The notes under the pieces are model-generated. The model saw only the letters and a list, made by a program, of their open reading frames with translations, was not told where the DNA came from and did no database searches. A stretch of DNA of 33,289 nucleotides from contig NW_003109088.1 in assembly GCF_000003605.2 (NCBI RefSeq), positions 346,668 through 379,956 on the forward strand. Reading direction: 5' to 3'. The first letter of the stretch is position 1; every line of letters starts with the position of its first letter. The stretch is from Saccoglossus kowalevskii. Its lineage: Eukaryota; Hemichordata; Enteropneusta; Harrimaniidae. The position numbers and the translations under genes are program-made. This document shows positions 30,301 through 33,289 of this stretch, piece by piece.

Positions 30301-32927
30301 TGCTGACGACTGTAATTGCGATGGGTATGCGTCAAGCATGTGGACCATCTCCATTAATAGCGCCATCAATGACGGACGTACTGCCCTCTACGACGAATCG
30401 TGCTCTTCCACGCTAGCTTCGACTTTCAGTAACGGCAGAAACAGGCACCCTGAAGCCGGTGTTGTGAGTAAAGCTCAGAATTATTTTACAAGATTACGTT
30501 TTATTTAACACAACATGGGACATAATTTAAAGTTTTTCCACGGATCGAACAGACTATAGATTTCTGAAACTGTCTATAACAACGGAGTTCATGCGCGATC
30601 ACTAGTGCCTAACTCATTTAGTTCTAAGATATGATATTTTTTTTTCGTTTGCAGGCCACTACAGATCTATACGGAAAGTGTACATTACAGCATTCTGGTA
30701 CCTCTGCGGCCGCCCCTGAAGCAGCTGGCGTATTCGCCCTCGCATTAGAGGCAAAGTGAGTAATCCCTAATCATGTGTCGAAACTTACTGGTGCCTACTT
30801 GTTCGTTACCTGAACAGTCATACACTTGATTTGACGGATGGCGTAGTCCCCGTTACATTTCACCAGCAGTAACGAAAAATAACCAAAATACTTTGCATAT
30901 GTTAGTAACCCTTATTAAAAATGCGCTTATTGCAGTCGTACTTTCTGGAGGTACTTATCGGGTGCACGTGATGTAATACAAATTAAATGATAAACTGAAT
31001 TCAAATCTGTTACTATGACTTTAACAATATTCCTGATTCTAAAATAAATGGAATTGAAAAACATTTTTATTCGTATCATGTTATTCAATCACAATACATA
31101 TTCAACGAACTCACAATGCGAGTTTAAATGTTCTATTCTTCATTAACAGTTTGTGTGTCAATAACATGAATAACATTCTATGTTTTTTTGCAGTCGTAAC
31201 CTTACTTGGCGGGACATGCAGCACTTAACTGTCCTCACGTCCAAACGTAACCAGCTATATGACGAGGTGCACCAATGGCGCACTAACGGAGTCGGGCTTG
31301 AATTCAATCACTTATTCGGCTTTGGTGTATTGGACGCCGGTTCTATCGTTAGAGAGGCCAAAAATTGGAAGGCAGTACCGGAACGATTCCATTGTACCGG
31401 TGCAAGTTACACGGAAGAAGCGTGAGTGTTTCTCTCAACTTGGGGTTTTCAAAATGACGAAATTAGAATGTATTATTGTTTCCAGAACAAAACACGTTGT
31501 CTTAACGTTTTTCAACTGCAATATATTCAAATTATGCCGTGTTTATTGGATTTATAATAATGAAAATATTATCTCCTTGTAACATGTGTATTTAACACAG
31601 GGTGTATAATAAAAGCATTTATGCTTAAATTGGAAATACAGTGGTTTCAGAAATGCCGTTTCAAAAAAGTATAAGTAGGTTATAACACAATTATCGAACG
31701 TTTTTTTCAAATCCAATAACTCAATATTGGCTATAATAATTCGCGCGGTGTTCCGCGATGTGTCCAACCGCAAAGCCAGTCACATTTTTATCTACGTCTA
31801 TTGAATGACTCCTGCTGCACACGCGCAGACTGGGTCGTCCCTGTCATGACGTTACGCCGATCGTTCTGATTGGTCAACCTCAGTCACCGAATTTATAATT
31901 GTTCTATATTTATGTAACGGCTTTTCTGAAACCATTGTACAAACAGTATACATTATCCATCTTCACGATCTTCAATAATGTTGAAATTATTTTAAGATTG
32001 ATATCTAAATCTACTTTTGACATTTTTTATCTCTGCAGGGAAATACCGAGCAACAGAGAAGGCAAAAAGCTGCGGATTACTTTGAATACCGATGCTTGCA
32101 AGGGCCAGGAAAACGACGTCCGTTATCTGGAACACGTCCAAGGCGTCGTTACTCTTAAGTCCAGTAGGCGAGGGGACGTCAACATAAACATGACATCACC
32201 CGCTGGAACAACGAGTATCCTACTGAGCAGTCGTCCCAATGACGACGATGCAGAGGAAGGTTTCGAAAAATGGCCTTTTATGACAACCCACAACTGGGGA
32301 GAAGATCCAAGTGGTGAATGGGTATTGGAAGTTGAGATGGTTGGCGGCCCGGAACATGACGGTGTCCTGAGTGAGTGGACGCTGGTGTTACACGGCACCC
32401 AGGAGTCGCCCGAATGGTTGGATCGCTACATGGCGGAGCTGGAGCTGAACAACGGACCGGACGTTTTGGAAGACGACGTCGTCGAAGATAATAATGTAGA
32501 CATACCCGATATTGGCGACGGTGTCCCGAATGTGGGCCAGGATGAAACTACAGAACTTGAAAATGTTGACGATTTAGAAGACAACGAAGGGATCGTGGAG
32601 CAAGTTGACGGTGATGATGAGATAATAGAAGACGATAACGAACAGAACAAGATTCCAGAATCGGTATTCATGGAGTACTACGACTACGGAGGATCTGAAT
32701 ACGAAGACTCCTATATGACCAGCGAACGCTACTTGGCCCAGTCTATATACAAATATCTAGAACAAGAAAACAGCAAAGGCAGAATGGATGCGGAGACGGC
32801 GGAGAAAATATTCAACAAGATGGTCGAGGAACAAGTGTCAAAGGACGACATGGAAAAGCAGTTAGGGAAAGCCATCCAATACGCAATGAACAGCAAGTAT
32901 CGCAAACCCGAGAACTACGGATATTAG
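6151..32927 (+). CDS. PCSK2: Proprotein convertase 2 (neuroendocrine convertase 2), 11 coding exons
   Basis: The product is a Ca2+-dependent serine endoprotease of the subtilisin/kexin family. It cleaves prohormones and neuropeptide precursors after paired basic residues in secretory granules. Joined exons: 6151-6324, 19055-19159, 28085-28228, 28794-28902, 29145-29259, 29733-29821, 29963-30138, 30248-30463, 30655-30755, 31194-31421, 32039-32927. They total 2346 nt, giving 781 aa plus stop. Order: signal peptide about 1-24; prodomain about 25-108 with internal RRKR80 and primary KRAKR108 sites; catalytic domain about 109-460 with D176, H217 and S393; P domain to about 607; long acidic tail 608-781. 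D319 replaces the oxyanion-hole Asn found in other convertases, which is diagnostic of PC2. All four residues are offset by exactly +9 from human numbering (167, 208, 310, 384). Human PC2 is 638 aa, so this protein is about 143 aa longer, mostly in the tail. The start ATG has A at -3 and G at +4. Family assignment is very secure. Exon borders are inferred from splice consensus and homology, not from transcripts. Confidence 0.97.
7324..7337. promoter_or_regulatory. RFX X-box-like site in intron 1
   Basis: GTTTCCATGACAAC matches 11 of 12 fixed X-box positions. A half-site GTTGTCAT lies just upstream at 7311-7318. A perfect CRE palindrome follows about 300 bp later (7640-7647). Confidence 0.35.
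7888..7982. repeat. 43-bp tandem repeat, about 2.2 copies
   Basis: The motif agcatgt.cttcgatattat, continuing tggtacgta and ending in ataaaccc, starts at 7891 and 7934. A truncated copy starts at 7977. Units differ at only a few positions. Confidence 0.9.
8259..8272. promoter_or_regulatory. Weak RFX X-box-like site in intron 1
   Basis: ATTGTCATGGTAAC matches 10 of 12 fixed positions, with a perfect right half-site. Confidence 0.25.
9770..9782. repeat. G13 homopolymer
   Basis: Thirteen consecutive G on the sense strand of intron 1. Confidence 0.95.
10570..10585. repeat. AT dinucleotide run
   Basis: Simple alternating at tract in intron 1. Confidence 0.85.
11038..11270. repeat. Diverged repeat, copy A with an internal partial copy
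   Basis: Bases 11121-11270 resemble 11918-12048 below. Shared stretches include gaatga.ttt..aattaaat, atcgtgtcaaatta.c and gattacgttt. Its last 30 bases (ttaatcaaaagtgcgttgga onward) recur at 11038-11069 (ttaatcaaaagcgcgttgaa onward), giving a nested pattern. Confidence 0.6.
11918..12048. repeat. Diverged repeat, copy B
   Basis: This aligns with 11121-11255, with small gaps. Common blocks are gcgaatgag, tcaattaaat, atcgtgtcaaatta, agtcctc and agattacgtttt. It is an old local duplication or two members of an unclassified dispersed family. Confidence 0.6.
15293..15450. mobile_element. TTAA-flanked MITE-like element, copy 1
   Basis: The element is bounded by TTAA at 15293-15296 and 15447-15450. 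The right end reads gggactcccccgct then TTAA. The left outermost bases have diverged, but gtcgtcacctgcgcacgcgc is kept. Its interior is closely similar to 29417-29581, including acgctaaaaacgca and gtaaacaatgacacgctatg. TTAA flanks suggest a piggyBac-type non-autonomous DNA element. There is no coding capacity. Confidence 0.8.
15756..15768. repeat. G13 homopolymer
   Basis: Thirteen consecutive G in intron 1, sense strand. Confidence 0.95.
17241..17420 (+). promoter_or_regulatory. CCAAT/E-box/CRE-like cluster in intron 1
   Basis: CCAAT occurs at 17241-17245, 17311-17315 and 17416-17420, the first two within ttgaccaatc. Between the second and third lies ctacgtcacgtga, which overlaps a CRE half-site and an E-box CACGTG. 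A CpG-rich gcatgcgcgcgca and a TATA-like tatttaa follow. The cluster sits about 1.7 kb before exon 2 and may be an enhancer or alternative promoter. Confidence 0.35.
19055..19159 (+). CDS. PCSK2: PCSK2 coding exon 2 (prodomain with internal cleavage site)
   Basis: This exon encodes residues 59-93 and is 105 nt, phase 0 to 0. The acceptor is a strong pyrimidine tract ending cccag, and the donor is gtaaga. It carries [24 protein letters not shown]80 aligns with the secondary prodomain cleavage site AKRRR of human PC2. The HHHFIH stretch aligns with the YHFYH pH-sensor region of convertase prodomains. It ends with LLQQDPA, matching QLERDPR in human PC2. Confidence 0.93.
19649..19657. repeat. C9 homopolymer
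   Basis: Nine consecutive C in intron 2. This is the only long C run on the sense strand, against three G13 runs. Confidence 0.9.
23714..23853. repeat. CpG-rich patch with tandem CGTCA half-sites and a repeated cgacgtatac motif
   Basis: CGTCA occurs three times at 23716-23735 and ends in the E-box CACGTG at 23734-23739. cgacgtatac occurs twice, beginning at 23759 and 23828. gcgtcctgttcga at 23801-23813 is shared exactly with 12414-12426 in intron 1, and in both places taaaatac follows within about 40 bases. The CpG density is much higher than in flanking intron. Confidence 0.6.
26637..26650. promoter_or_regulatory. RFX X-box-like site in intron 2
   Basis: GTTACCATACCAAC matches 10 of 12 fixed positions, with an intact left half-site. 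Confidence 0.25.
27432..27445. promoter_or_regulatory. RFX X-box-like site in intron 2
   Basis: GTTGCCATGTCAAC matches 11 of 12 fixed positions of GTTNCCATGGNAAC. It lies about 650 bp before exon 3. Confidence 0.35.
28085..28228 (+). CDS. PCSK2: PCSK2 coding exon 3 (primary prodomain cleavage site)
   Basis: This exon encodes residues 94-141 and is 144 nt, phase 0 to 0. The acceptor is atgcag and the donor is gtaagt. The text [19 protein letters not shown] aligns with human VKMALQQEGFDRKKRGYRD, so autocatalytic maturation is expected after R108. It ends with [10 protein letters not shown] (human DPLFTKQWYL). The segment between the cleavage site and this motif is 10 residues longer than in human PC2, which accounts for most of the +9 offset in catalytic numbering. 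Confidence 0.95.
28229..28793 (+). other. PCSK2 intron 3 (565 bp)
   Basis: Noncoding, with a GC-richer middle (about 28540-28680). The frame after exon 3 stays open for about 55 codons into the intron. The donor gtaagt is strong and homology to exon 4 is clear, so this is read-through and not a real exon end. Confidence 0.85.
28794..28902 (+). CDS. PCSK2: PCSK2 coding exon 4 (catalytic Asp)
   Basis: This exon encodes residues 142-177 plus the first base of Gly178, ending in phase 1. The acceptor is cttag and the donor is gtaagt. Its sequence runs from [20 protein letters not shown] to VAIMDD. The DDG motif is completed across the splice junction, and D176 is the charge-relay Asp. Human counterpart: INTGQADGTPGLDLNVAEAW to GIMDDG. 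Confidence 0.97.
29145..29259 (+). CDS. PCSK2: PCSK2 coding exon 5 (catalytic domain, PC2-type YPYPRY segment)
   Basis: This exon encodes residues 178-215 plus two bases of Ser216, phase 1 to 2. The acceptor is caccag and the donor is gtaaac. [12 protein letters not shown] and [20 protein letters not shown] match human IDYLHPDLASNY and YDFSSNDPYPYPRYTDDWFN. The retained Tyr before PYPRY (Y204) corresponds to the PC2-specific Tyr reported to matter for binding the 7B2 chaperone. That functional link is knowledge of the family, not seen here. Confidence 0.97.
29260..29732 (+). other. PCSK2 intron 5 (473 bp), carrying a MITE-like element
   Basis: About a third of this intron is the TTAA-flanked element at 29417-29581. 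The acceptor tract is tttttcttgcag. Nothing else is recognised. Confidence 0.85.
29417..29581. mobile_element. TTAA-flanked MITE-like element, copy 2
   Basis: It is bounded by TTAA at 29417-29420 and 29578-29581. The terminal inverted repeats extend about 33 bases with a few mismatches: the left begins TTAAAGCGGGAGGGTCGTCA and the reverse-complemented right begins TTAAAGCGGGGGAGTCGTCA. Each is followed by a CpG-rich segment resembling an NRF1 site (left TGCGCACGCGCG). It is closely similar to copy 1 and in the same orientation. It has no coding capacity, consistent with a piggyBac-type MITE. Confidence 0.85.
29733..29821 (+). CDS. PCSK2: PCSK2 coding exon 6 (catalytic His)
   Basis: This exon encodes the last base of Ser216, residues 217-245 and the first base of Gly246. 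The acceptor is cttgcag and the donor is gtgagt. [12 protein letters not shown] carries the charge-relay H217. It continues [14 protein letters not shown], against human ICGVGVAYNSKVAG, so Val replaces the first Gly in this run. Confidence 0.97.
29963..30138 (+). CDS. PCSK2: PCSK2 coding exon 7 (substrate-binding region)
   Basis: This exon encodes residues 246-304, phase 1 to 0, with acceptor attgcag. [17 protein letters not shown] and [19 protein letters not shown] match human PC2 closely. Homology places the donor after GVNE304 (human GVNK, followed by GRGG). That donor reads gag|gtacat and is the weakest in the gene. A stronger in-frame GTAAGT lies 39 nt downstream and is listed separately. 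Confidence 0.93.
30178..30183 (+). other. Alternative in-frame 5' splice site of exon 7
   Basis: A GTAAGT donor lies 39 nt beyond the homology-supported exon 7 end. The 39 nt are open in the coding frame and encode [13 protein letters not shown]. Use of this site would leave a 70-bp intron ending at the same acceptor. Whether it is spliced cannot be told from sequence. Confidence 0.4.
30248..30463 (+). CDS. PCSK2: PCSK2 coding exon 8 (oxyanion-hole Asp)
   Basis: This exon encodes residues 305-376 and is 216 nt, phase 0 to 0. The acceptor is ttccag and the donor is gtgagt. [12 protein letters not shown] places Asp at residue 319, where furin and other convertases have Asn. This is the hallmark of PC2. 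[38 protein letters not shown] and PEAGV follow with few changes from human. Confidence 0.98.
30655..30755 (+). CDS. PCSK2: PCSK2 coding exon 9 (catalytic Ser)
   Basis: This exon encodes residues 377-409 plus two bases of Asn410. The acceptor is ttgcag and the donor is gtgagt. [20 protein letters not shown] contains the nucleophile S393. Human has GNCT, a glycosylation sequon, where this protein has GKCT, so that site is absent. A new NLT sequon appears at residues 412-414 in the next exon. Confidence 0.97.
30756..31193 (+). other. PCSK2 intron 9 (438 bp), with a decoy acceptor
   Basis: Contains ttgcag|tcgta at 30932-30940, repeating the ttgcag|tcgta at the true exon 10 acceptor. See the microexon finding. 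Otherwise AT-rich and unremarkable. Confidence 0.8.
31194..31421 (+). CDS. PCSK2: PCSK2 coding exon 10 (end of catalytic domain, start of P domain)
   Basis: This exon encodes residues 410-485 plus two bases of Ala486. The acceptor follows a T8 tract (ttttgcag) and the donor is gtgagt. [38 protein letters not shown] and VPERFHC match human PC2 almost residue for residue. The linker after FHC (TGASYTEEA) is where the P domain begins. Confidence 0.97.
31422..32038 (+). other. PCSK2 intron 10 (617 bp)
   Basis: Noncoding. The final 140 bases happen to be open in the exon 11 frame, with an ATG at 31899, but the ctctgcag acceptor and PC2 homology place the exon start at 32039. A CCAAT box in reverse (attgg) lies at 31870-31874. 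Confidence 0.85.
32039..32927 (+). CDS. PCSK2: PCSK2 terminal coding exon 11 (P domain and long acidic tail)
   Basis: This exon encodes residues 487-781 and the stop. The acceptor is ctctgcag, and the ATG upstream at 31899 is intronic. P-domain landmarks are [22 protein letters not shown] at 529-532, [19 protein letters not shown] with an NMT sequon at 536-538, [13 protein letters not shown], and WTLVLHGTQ ending at 607. The tail follows. Residues 617-688 hold 29 D/E and no K/R, then comes [14 protein letters not shown] (698-711), then a helix-like, heptad-suggestive segment (about 713-775) ending in GY. No membrane segment or ER-retention signal is visible. Vertebrate PCSK2 has 12 coding exons, so one intron present there, probably in the P domain, is absent here. 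Confidence 0.95.
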
Positions 32928-33289
32928 GAGTAAACAAGTGGCGGAGGGATATCATTTAAGTGATGCAAGAACAGCCATTTTTTTGTGTTCATTTCCACAG
33001 AGCATTGTGGTAGTGTCAAACCGACCTTCGTTTTTAATTCAGCTTTCATTTTTTCCCCGGGAGGGTGGGGTGGGGGCTCTTAGAGTTCATGGTGTTAATG
33101 ATACATCACATATTACGAGTAGGCCTCTGACTTTTGAGCAATACAAGATTTATTCCAATGGTATCAGCACCAGGTTAACACTTCTTCCGGTTATTTATTA
33201 TTAATTTCTGTTGCTCGGACTGTGAAAGATGCCGATGATTTTGCCAACATCATAGCGATTATACTCTCACCATGTGATGACCATTCTCA
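32928..33289 (+). other. PCSK2 3' UTR or downstream sequence
   Basis: No AATAAA poly(A) signal is visible before the window ends, so the transcript end probably lies beyond 33289. A short ORF at 32938-33204 has no recognisable similarity. Confidence 0.6.
33059..33076 (+). promoter_or_regulatory. G-quadruplex motif in the 3' UTR
   Basis: GGGAGGGTGGGGTGGGGG has four G-runs of at least three separated by single-base loops, on the transcribed-sense strand. This is among the most stable classes of RNA quadruplex sequence. Effects on polyadenylation, stability or localisation are inference. Confidence 0.7.

Noticed and set aside
31899-32038. ATG-initiated extension upstream of exon 11 making a 342-codon ORF
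   Set aside because: PC2 homology begins exactly at the ctctgcag acceptor (32039), in phase with exon 10. The upstream part is intronic read-through.

Overview
This window is animal nuclear DNA. It is AT-rich (about 36-38% GC by eye) and holds one recognisable gene, on the + strand: an orthologue of proprotein convertase 2 (PC2, PCSK2), the subtilisin/kexin-type endoprotease that processes prohormones and neuropeptide precursors in the regulated secretory pathway. I could trace all 11 coding exons by hand with consistent GT/AG borders and matching intron phases. They join into 2346 nt, which is 781 residues plus a stop. The catalytic residues (D176, H217, S393) and the PC2-specific Asp at the oxyanion-hole position (D319) all lie exactly 9 residues later than in human PC2. 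Intron-rich structure, lack of strong CpG loss, poly-G runs and a divergent protein tail suggest a non-vertebrate, probably marine, bilaterian. A non-vertebrate deuterostome or a lophotrochozoan would fit, but the phylum cannot be fixed from this sequence alone.

Layout. Bases 1-236 are a roughly 30-bp minisatellite cut by the window edge. Bases 237 to about 5750 are upstream noncoding DNA with a 77-bp tandem duplication, a perfect 35-bp palindrome, a GT/G13 tract and, about 1.1 kb before the start codon, two RFX X-box-like sites each preceded by a CRE half-site. A full CRE palindrome and two inverted POU octamers lie about 320-370 bp before the ATG and are the best proximal promoter candidate. 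Exon 1 (signal peptide and first part of the prodomain) ends at 6324. Intron 1 is 12.7 kb, exon 2 lies at 19055-19159, and intron 2 is 8.9 kb. The other nine exons are packed into 28085-32927 with introns of about 110-620 bp. The final 362 bases are 3' UTR or downstream sequence carrying a strong G-quadruplex motif.

How the parts work together. The exons encode, in order: signal peptide, His-rich prodomain with two basic cleavage sites, subtilisin-type catalytic domain, P domain with the family's RRGD motif, and a C-terminal tail far longer than in vertebrate PC2. The tail has an acidic stretch (29 of 72 residues D/E, no K/R), a Tyr/acidic cluster and a predicted amphipathic helix. Two related TTAA-flanked MITE-like elements with NRF1-like sites in their ends lie in introns 1 and 5.

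Most notable observations: the long acidic tail; an in-frame alternative donor that would add 13 residues beside the oxyanion-hole strand; a possible 15-nt microexon; repeated CRE palindromes and RFX X-boxes across the locus; the NRF1-bearing MITE pair; and the 3' UTR G-quadruplex. No second protein gene, RNA gene, CRISPR array or intact transposon coding region was found.
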